DNA of 64,000 nt, from contig CAJHNH020006268.1 of NCBI GenBank assembly GCA_905116865.2, positions 1 to 64,000 on the forward strand. Reading direction: 5' to 3'. This DNA comes from Candidula unifasciata (Eukaryota > Mollusca > Gastropoda > Stylommatophora > Geomitridae). The notes under the pieces were generated by a model that saw nothing but the letters and a program-made list of their open reading frames with translations, had not been told where the DNA came from and did not search any database. Both the position numbers and the translations under genes were made by a program. Positions 51,270 through 62,797 of this stretch are shown here, in pieces (positions within the stretch are counted from its first letter, which is position 1; every line of letters begins with the position of its first letter).

Positions 51270-51490
51270 TGTAGTTGTAGTGACTGTAACGTGGCGACGT
51301 AGAGAGTAACATTTGTGTGACTGTAACGTGGCGATGTAGAGAGTAACATTTGTGTGACTGTAACGTGGCGACGTAGAGAGTAACATTTGTGTGACTGTAA
51401 CGTGGCGATGTAGAGAGTAACATTTGTGTGACTGTAACGTGGCGACGTAGAGAGTTACATTAGTGTGACTGTAACGTGGCGAGGTATGCA
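51270..51490. repeat. 37-bp tandem repeat, about 6 copies
   Basis: Units of gtgactgtaacgtggcgacg plus tagagagtaacattt. Confidence 0.92.
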
Positions 51491-51588
51491 TGTAACAGGT
51501 GAATTCACCGTTTACACTTTCCACTGTTAAAGACAATTTTTTGACTGTTTATTACGACGGTTTACTCATCATAATGTAGCAGGCCCAT

Positions 51589-51880
51589 TGCAGAACGTCG
51601 CTCTCATCACGGTCTGCCTGACAGAAACTCGCTTTCACCAGCTCTCCTACCTTGTGCACTTACTCGAGGAGTCACTTATATCCTGTGCCCATCTTCGTGT
51701 CGGTCGGCCCCTGCCCCTCCTTCCTGGTACCATGCCTTCTGCTATAATTTGTTCCAATCCGTCGTGGCGCTTGATATGGCCAAAATATTTCATGTTTACT
51801 AGTTATTACAAATACGACAATCGGTTTACTTCTTGACTGTGGCGAAAAGAACCTCGCTGTATCTTACGACATTTATGCCT
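51589..51880 (-). mobile_element. Non-LTR retrotransposon fragment, RT C-terminal end
   Basis: The minus frame reads MKYFGHIKRHDGLEQIIAEG, then MVPGRRGRGRPTRRWAQDI. This is the FGH..RH..LE....G...G.RGRGRP..RW..DI tail of LINE-type reverse transcriptases. No full RT domain is beside it. Confidence 0.8.
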
Positions 51881-52722
51881 CAACTTTAATATGTGAAATC
51901 CACTAGCTGCTATTACCAACGAACGAACGAATTTTATTTTCTTGCTCAATTTATTCTTTATTTTTTCTTATTTTAATTTTTTCTTCTTATTTTATAACTA
52001 CAATGCTAGCTGCTCACACAATTCTTAACTGCAAAGCGGAAGTTTTAAAAAAATCACTTGATACCCTCTCCAGTGTACTCGTTATATGCAAACGTTTACA
52101 CGTGAGAAATGATCACATCTCGCCATTGGATTGCATGTGTTTTCCTGGAACATCATAGCTGTATTTGTGTTGTGTTCAGTGAGTGCCCCGTCACTCGCCT
52201 ATAACTTCGACACAGAAAACTGGTTACAGTTAGCAGATGGATAGAAGCAAGATATTTGGTGAAGTCTTTAACATAAAATTTGTAAGACCGATGGCAATGA
52301 CCCTGACCCTGGTCCTACTTTCCGCCAAGTTGCCTGGTTGTCCGGCGCTTATCGTGGCCAGATTTCATTAGCACTGACGGCCGTTTCGACAGTAATTGGT
52401 TGATGTATCCGGCGACATTGTACAACCAACGTTACCAGGATGCCTTCTGGTTACTGTCAGTGAGGTTGCCAGACTGCTGATGGAACACCCAGTGTAATCA
52501 CCAGCGACTAGGAGACAGCGAAGTCATTCCAAGACACTCGCAGTTAACCCCGGTTAGTTGAGGTCAGGCGCGCTGTCATGACAAAAACAGGGCAGAGCCT
52601 TCACCGGAGACATTTACTAGACACAGAAGGCCCTAAGGGGAAACTGTTGGGGGGGGGGGGACTGGGGTGGTGAGACCTCTTTAGACAAACCCTGTCCTCA
52701 CCCTTAAAAAAAATTAGGACAG
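51881..52722. other. Mostly unique; small family shared with 54490
   Basis: The segment ccctctccagtgta(c/a)tcgtta and the following about 80 bp (52060-52165) recur in diverged form at about 54497-54595. A G-run lies at 52650-52660. Confidence 0.5.
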
Positions 52723-52862
52723 CATTATTATGGTTAACCATGTCTTTTTCACCACTTTACACATTTTTTAGCCAAATAATGAAGTGTGGTCACAGATCCT
52801 TAAGTGCCCCCCCCCCCCACTAAATATGAGAAAAGTACCGGTCTAATTTTCTTTTTTCTCCA
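52723..52862 (+). repeat. 140-bp near-identical dispersed copy (pair with 56943)
   Basis: From cattattatggttaaccatg to attttcttttttctcca the sequence is the same as 56943-57086 except for the length of an internal C-run. Flanks differ on both sides. Confidence 0.9.
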
Positions 52863-53011
52863 CCAGTCAGGTTCGGAAGGCTAGCTATTAGGGAACTTGG
52901 GCGGTCTAATCATACTGTAAGTTTATTTACACTGGGTCCCAGACCATCAATGATTTTTGTCCACCTGTCCTGGTACCAAAGCATGTATACACGCTAAACC
53001 CCCCCCCCCCT

Positions 53012-53360
53012 CCCCCCCGCCAGTAGCCAGCAGCAGTAGAATGTAGGTCTAACGTGTCTCTGCCATGGTAACAATGAACCCTCTCCCCGCCAGTAGCCAG
53101 CAGCAGTAGAATGTAGGTCTAACGTGTCTCTGCCATGGTAACAATGAACCCTCCCCCCGCCAGTAGCCAGCAGCAGTAGAATGTAGGTCTAACGTGTCTC
53201 TGCCATGGTAACAATGAACCCTCCCCTCCCCAGTAGCCAGCAGCAGTAGAATGTAGGTCTAACGTGTCTCTGCCATGGTAACAATGAACCCTCCCCTCCC
53301 CAGTAGCCAGCAGCAGTAGAATGTAGGTCTAACGTGTCTCTGCCATGGTAACAATGAAAC
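53012..53360. repeat. 70-bp tandem repeat, about 5 copies
   Basis: cagtagccag recurs at 53021, 53091, 53161, 53231 and 53301. Each unit has cagcagtagaatgtaggtct, aacgtgtctctgccatggta and acaatgaaccctc. The only real variation is in the C-rich junction. Confidence 0.96.
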
Positions 53361-53397
53361 CTTACAACACTATCCACAACATTACTGGTCGTCTGAA

Positions 53398-53492
53398 CTT
53401 GAACTCATGTACAATTGTAGCCAAGTGAACATGAACTAACGTACAATTGTAGCCAAGTGAACATGAACTAACGTACAACTGTAGCCAAGTGA
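53398..53492. repeat. 33-bp repeat, 3 copies
   Basis: Units of aacatgaactaacgtacaa plus (t/c)tgtagccaagtg. Confidence 0.85.
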
Positions 53493-53936
53493 AGAGCTGA
53501 TGGATAGCTTCAAGTGCCATGATAACCCAAGAACGTTATTGCTGAACCCATGCTGTCCAAGACAGTTACCACAGACTGCATGCTGTCCCAGATAGTTGTT
53601 GTTGACAATCTCAGTTGTCAGATTTAATCCCACTTAATCAGACAATTAGTGTAGGAGAGCAAGTGACTGGCACAGACAACCCCCTGTGATGTCGCCTGTT
53701 ATTTCAGTGGCAAGTCGATTTATGTGCGGGGAGTTCGGCTTGACTGTCACAGAAAACCTGGCAAATACCCCTGACGGAGAAGACGAACAATAACGACATT
53801 CTAGAAGATTCTAACATGTTGGAAACTAGTCCATACAGAATTTTAGTCCCAGAAACTAAAACAGGTCGGTAATATTTGAACGCTATGGTTTTTTTGTTAA
53901 GCATAATGAAGTCATGTTCGCAAAAGTTGAACGGTT

Positions 53937-54840
<904 letters not shown>

Positions 54841-55416
54841 GTGAGGGCGCTTCCATTCAAAGGGCCTGGGGGGAGCTCGGCTGAAGAAAATGGAAGAATC
54901 CACACAGGGAAACTCAGGGTCCTCGAATAGTATTCCTTGCTGCTTACATTGGGTCTTGATCTCGTCGTAATTCTGCAGCTTGAGACCCACAAATGGGTTC
55001 TTCCTCAAGGTCCTACTGGGTCGCCCAGCAATCTTAGGCTGGGGGTCAGAAACCGGGACAGTAACAGTCCTAGGCGCCGGACCCCCGCCGCCCCCACTTC
55101 TTGAACTAGGACTGGGGCGGGTGCCCCCTCCACGCCCTCCAGTGCTGATACTTGGCCTCAATCCCCCGCTGCCGATGTCAAAGTTAAGGCCCTTACCCCC
55201 GAATGTGTCTCCAAAGTCAACGTTGAACTTGCCCCCAAAGTCTCCAAAACCTTTCCTCCCAAAATCACCGAAGTCACCAAATCCCGAAGACGGGCTGAAC
55301 CCGATGCTGCTGCTGCCAGGTCCACCTAAGGTGTAGGTTTTCGTGTCCACCTTCGGGGCACCCGTTCCATCATCGACATAAGTGCGGACCGTGCGAGTGC
55401 TGTAGTAATTAGACAT
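54841..55416 (-). CDS. Calpain alternative first exon, distal (Gly/Phe-rich head)
   Basis: 192 codons on the minus strand from ATG (55416) to KRPH, then donor gtgagt, phase 0. The start has A at -3. Residues 1-30 are Thr/Tyr/Arg-rich (STRTVRTYV). Residues 45-75 contain FGDFG-type repeats. Residues 83-112 are Gly/Arg/Ser/Pro-rich. Residues 139-192 are the calpain N-terminal segment (NPFVGL, Cys, FEDPEF, DSSIFFS, PPRPFEW). Gly-rich heads are known from other calpain subunits and are thought to be flexible, so I infer a disordered regulatory head. The last 54 residues match the proximal first exon at 35 positions, while the heads are unrelated. It would splice across about 44.5 kb to the exon at 10292. 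Confidence 0.87.
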
Positions 55417-55640
55417 GCTGGAATTTTCCGTCAGAAAACTTTTCCTCAGTTAACTTCCACCTTGCAAATTCTCCTACTACAAACTTTAACTGTGCACACT
55501 TTCCTGCTAAAAACTCTCACAGTAAATTGTCCTACCTCAAACTTTCACTTAGTCAACTTTCATGCAATAAATTTTCCCGCGAGAAATGTAAAAGAATGAA
55601 GATTGTCTATTAGGATGACTACACAAATGGAGCGGATATG
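55417..55640 (-). promoter_or_regulatory. 5' leader region of the distal first exon
   Basis: The bases just before the ATG read aaaattccag|c on the minus strand, after a fairly T-rich stretch. This could be a splice acceptor, so a non-coding exon further upstream is possible. aaagttt-type motifs recur every 25-30 nt. No TATA box is evident. Confidence 0.3.
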
Positions 55641-56156
55641 GTAAGTTGTTTTCCCGAGTGGCGCTACCGATCAGCAGCAGAAGGCGGGAACCAACAGTGT
55701 GCTAGCCGCTTCGTGAAGTCGGCTGAGTGATCTTGATTCAGACAGAAAAGTGCTGGGAGTTTCTCCAAGGGCAGTGACTTCAGCAGCGGAGATGGGAAGT
55801 CGGCAGGGGTGAGAACAGGGAGGAAGTATCCACAAAATCCGGTGGGGCAGTGTGCAGCAAAGACGAGCGATGTGCTCCACTTGCACCGCCATTGTTTCAC
55901 CCCTGTTTGGTGGCAGCTCCCAGTTTGTGCGTGCTGCTCATTCTCCCCGTCTTCACAACATACTTGTCCTCTCCTTTTCCTCCATGGCAAATACCTGCCC
56001 TTGCTGGAATGTTGCTACTGCTAGTCTAGGGGCGCCACTATCTGGGAGCTCGCACAATTTTTCTTAGAAGATGGGGGCCTGGAAACCCCCTCTCCCCTCT
56101 ATAATTGTAGGAGGGAATGAGGGCTCAGCCCTCCGTCTTCCTCCTTTAAAAATATA
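55641..56156. other. Upstream region of the calpain gene
   Basis: Unique sequence, GC-richer than its surroundings. Open frames on both strands lack motifs. It could contain promoter sequence; nothing specific is seen. Confidence 0.4.
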
Positions 56157-56545
56157 GGTTAGTTTTAAGTTAGTCTCTCCAAACAAAGTAGTTCACGTTT
56201 CATTTACAAGTTTGTTGAACTGGTCTACTTTCCTGGAGTTTACGGGTGTCCCGCTCTGTTGTTAGCTTTCTAAGTTGTCTTTATTTACGTTTGTATTCAT
56301 AGAAAAAGAATGCATGTGACCTAGGTTGCAGCATTCTCTAGGGAGGTTATGTTAGACCCAGTTACTCCATGTTTTTTTTAGTTTTAAAAGTGCTGGCTTG
56401 TTGAAATATACAACACGCGATAGCAACGGCATTGCGGAACACCCCGAAATCTTTCTCCAAGGACACGTGGCTCAAGGTCATCCAATCAGAAGTGAGATAG
56501 TGTGTATATGGGAGGAATCTGGGAAACGAAACACTATTTTTACCC
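56157..56545 (+). mobile_element. Dispersed repeat family D, copy 2
   Basis: Partner of 42148-42545, same orientation, with scattered substitutions and small indels. Shared blocks include acaagtttgttg, aacggcattgcggaa and ccaatcagaagtga. Confidence 0.65.
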
Positions 56546-56942
56546 AAATGTACACGTGCTGTTTGCCCGCCTCCTCCCCTTCCCACAAACCAGGTATTGA
56601 CGTTCCCTGTTTAAGTATGTGTTTATACTTTTTATATGATTTCAAACATATTTATTTGTTCTTCATTTGCAATTAAACAGATTTAATTAAGCCCTTATGC
56701 TCCCGACACCTAAAAAATATAAGTAGGCTGGGCCATCCTCTCCCCCCTGCCTCCATGATTTCTTTGTGGGAGTGCCCCTGAGTGCTACTTTTACTACCAT
56801 AACAACTACTGTTACTATTGCACTACTACTACTTCGATCTTTACATCAACTACTATAACCTGCTAATACTGCTGCAACTACTACTACTAATATTACTGCA
56901 ACTACTGCTATTGTTACTACTACTAGTAATCTTACCACTACT
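56546..56942. other. Unique sequence with degenerate ACT repeat
   Basis: A degenerate (act)n patch at 56785-56942. No gene. Confidence 0.5.
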
Positions 56943-57083
56943 CATTATTATGGTTAACCATGTCTTTTTCACCACTTTACACATTTTTTAGCCAAATAAT
57001 GAAGTGTGGTCACAGATCCTTAAGTGCCCCCCCCCCCCCCCCACTAAATATGAGAAAAGTACCGGTCTAATTTTCTTTTTTCT

Positions 57084-57086
<3 letters not shown>
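56943..57086 (+). repeat. 144-bp near-identical dispersed copy (pair with 52723)
   Basis: Same as 52723-52862 but with a longer C-run. Its 3' end runs straight into the GA tract at 57087. Confidence 0.9.
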
Positions 57087-57154
<68 letters not shown>

Positions 57155-57209
57155 AACACTGCTAGTAGGTGGTGCCAACAAGTGAAACAGACTTTAGTGC
57201 AGTCTTCAT

Positions 57210-57261
<52 letters not shown>

Positions 57262-57316
57262 AACACTGCTAGTAGGTGGTGCCAACAAGTGAAACAGACT
57301 TTAGTGCAGTCTTCAT

Positions 57317-57380
<64 letters not shown>

Positions 57381-57445
57381 GAGAGAGAACAACACTGCTA
57401 GTAGGTGGTGCCAACAAGTGAAACAGACTTTAGTGCAGTCTTCAT

Positions 57446-57487
<42 letters not shown>

Positions 57488-57542
57488 AACACTGCTAGTA
57501 GGTGGTGCCAACAAGTGAAACAGACTTTAGTGCAGTCTTCAT

Positions 57543-57587
<45 letters not shown>

Positions 57588-57609
57588 TGTGTGTGTGTGT
57601 GTGTGTGTG
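57087..57609. repeat. Composite array: (GA)n tracts separated by a 60-bp spacer
   Basis: Five GA tracts alternate with four copies of a spacer containing acaacactgctagtaggtgg, tgccaacaagtgaaacagac and tttagtgcagtcttcatacc. GA tract lengths differ. The last tract passes into (GT)n. Confidence 0.97.
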
Positions 57610-57941
57610 ATGTGAAGTAGATCCTCTGCTAAGGTCACGCAGAGGTCGGAGGTCATGAGACAGCTTATATACTCCACTCATTCACTGTCCCGTTGTGCCA
57701 TTATGTCACACAGTGTTGACAGTCTATTCCTTTGTTCTACCCTGTGTATTCACTTCAATATCATGGACAGAATCCAGTTCAGAAATTCGGACTTCTCTCA
57801 TCAATTTTAGTTGTAGGGATTCTTTTGGCTATCTTAACCTCTTTATTTCCCATTTCAGTGACTGTTTGGTAATTCTTTGCTCTTTTTTCCCGCTTAGATT
57901 TACTGCAATACTGAATTATAATCATGGATCTCATCTCTGAC

Positions 57942-58065
57942 GGGACACAGGATGGATACATGTGGTGTCATCCACAGGATACATGTGGTGTCATACATAG
58001 GATATATGTGGTGTCATACACAGGACACATTTGGTGTCATACACAGGATATATGTGGTGTCATAA
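57942..58065. repeat. About 23-bp repeat, 5 copies
   Basis: gga(t/c)acatgtggtgtcat units with acacag or ccacag linkers. Confidence 0.88.
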
Positions 58066-58124
58066 ATGACAGGAGAAGAGAAAGCAGACACACCTCTAAG
58101 AACCAGTGGTGTACACTGTTATAG

Positions 58125-58470
58125 TGTTAGGCTGTGTACACCAAACTTGGCATCTCAGTATTAGGCTATGTACACCAAACTTGGCATCCCAGTGTTAGGC
58201 TGTGTACACCAAACTTGGCATCTCAGTGTTAGGCTGTGTACACCAAACTTGGCATCCCAGTGTTAGGCTGTGTACACCAAACTTGGCATTCCAGTGTCAG
58301 GCTGTGTACACCAAACTTGGCATCTCAGTGTTAGGCTGTGTACACCAAACTTGGCATCTCAGTGTTGGGCTGTGTACACCAAATTTGGCATCTCAGTGTT
58401 AGGCTGTGTACACCAAACTTGGCATTCCAGTGTTAGGCTGTGTACACCAAACTTGGCATCACACTTGTGC
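58125..58470. repeat. 34-bp tandem repeat, about 10 copies
   Basis: Units of ttaggctgtgtacaccaaac plus ttggcatctcagtg. Shadow frames here are not genes. Confidence 0.95.
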
Positions 58471-59269
58471 CAACTCTCAGGTGGATGGGGTGCACTGGGT
58501 AAGGAGCATACTTGGCTAATCCTAGTACAGAGCTATTCAACTGGCAGCCCGCATCTGGCCCACGAATTATTGCCAGTTGTATTATATTCATGATTTGTTC
58601 ATGTTAGGGTTCGAGTCTCTGGCCAGTAATGATCCTTATTTTCGAACCTTTGGCCCCCCTGATAAACTCAGTTAAATAGCCCGGTCCTAGGAAGAGGAAA
58701 CCTAGCCTGAAAACTTTATGTTATGGCAGGTCAGACATGGCACTTAGCCCTGGCTGGCAGCTGGTATTGCAAGAAAGATTCGACAGCAGAGCCTTGCTCT
58801 TCTGCAGGTGGCTTGGCTTCAAACATACTGGTGTTACTTTTCCTTTGGTGAGGGATTAAGCTGCATGGACAATACATGGTCTCTACAATACTGCCAAGAA
58901 ATCGTGCAATGGGATGATTCTTCTAAACGTCAGCCGGTCTTGCTGGTCACATTCGCTATCGCCATGGGCTGTGATTCTCATACCTCCATACAGAACAGTA
59001 GAACATTATCGTCTGGACAGACGGACTGATGCTAAACAATTTAAACCAAGTTCTACACTGGTTTCTGTCAGTATCAAGTCCATCACAACAGAGTGTGGTC
59101 ACACAGACCACGGGCAACACAGAGTGATCACAGCTTCAGAATAAGATTGATTAACATTCAACACTTATTTTCAAAGACATTACAAAGAGATTCAGGTAAT
59201 CAAAACAAGGTTTTTTAACTTTATATAAAAAAAAAGTAATCTGCCACAGTGTGACTGTCAACCAACAGT
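58471..59269. other. Unique; short hAT-like patch
   Basis: gagctattcaactggcagcc followed by cgcatctggcccacgaatt (58531-58570) resembles a common hAT-type end. The rest is featureless. Confidence 0.4.
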
Positions 59270-60265
59270 ACTTAACTATGACCTTTAAAGGAAGATCACT
59301 AACCATGACCATCAACATATCACTGACTATGATCTTCAACAGAAGATCACTGACCATGACCTTCAACACAAGATCACTGACCATGATCTTCAATTGGAGA
59401 TAACTGATCATGACCTTAAATGGTAGATCACTAACCATGACCTTCAACAAAAGATTGTTCACCATGACCTTCAACAGAAGACCACTGACCATGACCTTCA
59501 ACAGAAGACCACTGACCATGACCTTCAACAGAAGATCACGGACCATGACCTTCAACAGAAGATCACTGACCATGACCTTCAACAGAAGATCACTGACCAT
59601 GACCTTCAACAGTAGATGACTGACCATGACCTTCAACAGAAGATCACTGACCATGACCTTCAACACAAGATCACTGGCCATGACCTTCAATTGAAGATCA
59701 CTGATCATGACCTTAAATGGTAGATCACTGACCATGAACTTCAACAAAAGATTGTTTAACATGACCTTAAAAAGAAGATCACTGACCATGACCTTTAACA
59801 GAAGATCGCTTACCATGACCTTTAACAGAAGATTGCCGACCATGACCTTCAACAGAAGATCACTGACCATGACCTTCAACAGAAGATCACTGACCATGAC
59901 CTTCAACAGAAGATTGCTGACCATGACCTTCAACACAAGATCACTGACCATGACCTTCAACACAAGATCACTGACCATGACCTTCAACACAAGATCACTG
60001 ACCATGACCTTCAACACAAGATCACTGACCATGACCTTCAACAGAAGATCACTGACCATGACCTTTATCAGGAGATCACTGACCATGACCTTCAACAGAA
60101 GATCACTGACCATGACCTTCAACAGAAGACCACTGACCATGACATTGAACATAAGATCACTGACCATGACCTTCAACAGAAGACCACTGACCATGACATT
60201 GAACATAAGATCACTGGCCATGACCTTCAACACAAGATCACCCAACATGGCTTTCCAACAACAAC
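59270..60265. repeat. 27-bp minisatellite, about 37 copies
   Basis: The plus-strand unit is gatcactgaccatgacctt plus caacagaa. On the minus strand each unit reads aaggtcatggtca, two AGGTCA-like hexamers directly abutted. As 27 is divisible by 3, a 365-codon frame of (LLLKVMVSD)n is open on the minus strand. It is regarded as an artefact. Confidence 0.95.
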
Positions 60266-60716
60266 AAAATCATTGACCATAATATTCAAAAGCTTTCTAA
60301 TTCGTTCAATTGTTTGATGCATGAATCTGTATGTTTATTTACTGAATTAGCAAACAGGACAAAAATATGTCAAACACTGAGATAAGAAGTTAAAAAAATG
60401 GCATGAGACCATAGAAGAATGATTCCATAATTGAGTTTTCCTGTGCCTGGACTCCACTTCTGTCAGTCCGCAGGAGATCCACATGTATAATGTCAACAAT
60501 CCAATCAATGATTATTGTAAACATTGTTCTTCTAAATCACACACTCCTGGGAAACCTCGGGGCTTATTATCTTCTGCCTCTCTAGATAGTATCAAATCTA
60601 TGTCCATGCCATGAAAGCGGATTTCCTGTGTGGGTTCCTTGTGCGGGATCTGGAGCCCCATCTTCAGAGAAATACCTAGACCCAATGTCTCCCTAACAAG
60701 CAAGTCGTACAAGGCA
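60266..60716. other. Unique sequence
   Basis: A 66-codon minus frame (60512-60712) reads protein-like (HKEPTQEIRFHGMDIDLIL) and might be a decayed RT segment. It cannot be assigned. Confidence 0.3.
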
Positions 60717-60922
60717 ATTAATTACGGGTGTATCCTTCAAAGTTGGAATTCATCTGCCCGATAGGTCAGGAACCAACAGTCTGCATTAAAGCAAGCCATA
60801 TCTGTAATATGTGCACACAAAACTCAAGTGCTGGAACAAGACCAAAGTCCAGAAGTGGACAAACAGCCAGACTTTTCTGCCAGCGTTTTACAGCTGGTGA
60901 ACGCTAAGAAGAAGAAATCAGA
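60717..60922 (-). mobile_element. Dispersed repeat family A, copy 5
   Basis: Minus-strand copy with aaccaacagtctgcatta, caagtgctggaacaagacc, ccagaagtggacaaacagcc and gttttacagctggtgaacgc, then aagaagaag. It is the cleanest example of the element's end. Confidence 0.65.
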
Positions 60923-61009
60923 CTGTCAAGAACCTTTACCCACAATTCTTCTTTGATCTCCGTTGTCATGTAAGTTAGCAGTTATCAAATGCTCCATATA
61001 GAATACATA

Positions 61010-61210
61010 TCAGTTCTTTACCCACAGGACTGTAGGGTACTCCAGGTTAGTGTAACCTTTGGAGAGAGAATACGATATCTGGGATTGTGCTCTGTTGGTT
61101 TGCCATCCAGACTGAGACTGTGAAACATGGTGGTTTTCCTTCTCACAAAAAGCCTTGACTGCTGGTCTTGATTAGGTTTAGGTAACGGATCAACATCATG
61201 GCACAAGGGT
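61010..61210 (-). mobile_element. Possible non-LTR RT fragment (block 6-7)
   Basis: The minus frame reads SLSLDGKPTEHNPRYRILSP then KVTLTW. This resembles the L.GKPIE..P..KYLGVTLD..LTW segment of jockey/CR1-type reverse transcriptases, with the LGV replaced. No neighbouring RT blocks are found. Confidence 0.45.
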
Positions 61211-61575
61211 AGTAACCCATAAATTGCTGGTCTTTGTTATAAATAAGTTGTCTCCCGTGTCTCAAGACTTTCTGTCTGTTGTAGGTTGTCTCTTGTGTCA
61301 CATGACTCTCTAATGTCTGGTTTAGGTTGTCTCTTGCATCTCAGACTTTCTAAAGACTTAGATTATGCACAACTGTTTTGTATGTGTTTTTATATTGCTG
61401 GAATACATGAACTTTCTGTCAGTGATATCCTCCTCCTCCCCCCTCCCCCCTCCCTAAACTATTCTCAGTGTTTGCTGTGTCTCCCTTTTTCCCCCCTATT
61501 TCTAATCTCCTGCCTTGATACTCTTCTTTTTCGTCTAACCACATTTTTGAAATATTCCCGTGAACACTCCTAGAG

Positions 61576-61581
61576 TTTATT
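61576..61581 (-). promoter_or_regulatory. Candidate poly(A) signal AATAAA
   Basis: Minus-strand AATAAA 395 nt beyond the stop codon of the exon ending at 61976. It is the first such hexamer I find downstream. Confidence 0.25.
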
Positions 61582-61975
61582 CATTATCCATGATTCTGTG
61601 CCAAACAAAAAATTAAAGAGCACATGTCACGCTCAGTCAATGTTCATGTCATACTCAGTCAATGTTCATGTAGAACTCAGCTGTTTAGATGTCAGAGGCC
61701 ATTTAGTTTTGTGAAAATTTGCTTCAGCTCTCCTGCCCTGATGCTCTTTGAGAATGTTTGTCTCCTGCCTCTCATCATTTGTTACCAACTGTCCCAGGTA
61801 AGAAACACTGTAGGCTGCTTCGATTTGTGATCATCATCATCATCATCATTGTGACAGTCTAATACCTGATGGCAGCAGACAAAGAAGTTCTTCCATCAAT
61901 CTGTGTAAACAAGTTGCATTATCAAGTCCAAAGACTGTCCTGAAGGAGCATCATGTTGGCCCCAACACTATGAAG

Positions 61976-62503
61976 CTAGCTGGTCAATGTGTTCTTGAGC
62001 TGGAAGTCTGCAGCAACTTTGTGGACCATACTCTCCAACAGATGATAGCTCTGCTGGAATTCATGGCTAAGATTAGAGATTTGTTCCCTAAACAGAAACA
62101 GGACAACTTTTGCTTTGTACACCGTCTGGCACAAGCTGGTGTACCTGCCGCTGTTCATGTACACATCAGTCTTCTGACATCTTGTACAGAGGAGGTCAAG
62201 ATCATTTGTCAGAGATGAAATTGTTTGAAGAGAAAATTTACAGAAATGTTCACTCTTTATACAGGTGACCATGTTCTTGTCAGAGGTCAGTTGTGGCCGA
62301 GTTTGGTCCCCATCAGGTGTCAGTATTGGCTGAAGTTCCTCCGTTTCTGCTATAGTTTCTGTAGCGACATCTATCATGGTGCCAAAGTTAGAGCGGTCAA
62401 GGCCAAACAATGATGCTAGAGTTAACACGATGCTGCGGGTGAAGGCCACAAGGTCTCTGTAGACATTCATCTCCCCCTTGTCAAAGAGTCTCTCGCTAGA
62501 ATC
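61976..62503 (-). CDS. C-terminal exon of an unrecognised gene
   Basis: 175 codons plus stop on the minus strand, bounded upstream by a good acceptor (tttttctgcttgcag) and read in phase 0 from Asp-Ser-Ser. The frame is open in AT-rich DNA with ordinary codon use. The product looks helical: segments such as YRDLVAFTRSIVLTLASLFG, then TMIDVATETIAETEELQPIL, then four Cys in CTRCQ...SLCQ surroundings. It ends FQLKNTLTS. I do not recognise the family. Without a donor inside and with a stop at the end, it fits a terminal exon. A pair of internal splice sites (gtataa..gtcag) could remove about 100 nt but is not needed. The previous exon probably lies to the right. Confidence 0.6.
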   Translation of the reverse strand, partial: DSSERLFDKGEMNVYRDLVAFTRSIVLTLASLFGLDRSNFGTMIDVATETIAETEELQPILTPDGDQTRPQLTSDKNMVTCIKSEHFCKFSLQTISSLTNDLDLLCTRCQKTDVYMNSGRYTSLCQTVYKAKVVLFLFREQISNLSHEFQQSYHLLESMVHKVAADFQLKNTLTS

Positions 62504-62683
62504 CTGCAAGCAGAAAAACATGGATCTGACAGAGTCTGCATCTCACAGTGTAAATGCTGAAATACTTGTTTACTGAGTATGTAACAAAAAAATCTACAGA
62601 TCACAAAATCATTTCAACATCAATAATTAGGCTTCATGAAAGTAATGTAATCAATGTAACACTAGATCAGAGAAGTGATAACA

Positions 62684-62797
62684 GAGTTATCTGAACTGGT
62701 TGATACTCCTACAGCCTCTGTCATGGGATCATTCAGAACCTTCCACAGACTGACCTCCAGGGATTCAAATATGTCAGCCACAGAAACCCTTTGGTGA
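62684..62797 (-). CDS. Exon-like segment of the right-hand gene, copy A
   Basis: The minus frame reads VSVADIFESLEVSLWKVLND then PMTEAVGVSTSSDNS. It looks coding and lies just upstream of the exon at 62503. Possible donors in phase 0 are gag|gtcagt (exon end 62755) and tct|gttatc, either of which joins to GAT at 62503. The acceptor would be a ctctcacag supplied by the edge of the 18-bp array. An identical copy lies at 63581-63694, so which copy is used, or whether both are, is unknown. Confidence 0.4.

Noticed and set aside
59151..60248. 365-codon minus frame of LLLKVMVSD repeats
   Set aside because: The 27-bp unit is a multiple of 3 and lacks stops. The opposite strand is open too.
60512..60712. 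Possible terminal exon on the minus strand
   Set aside because: Protein-like but with no acceptor, poly(A) signal or partner exon that I can support.
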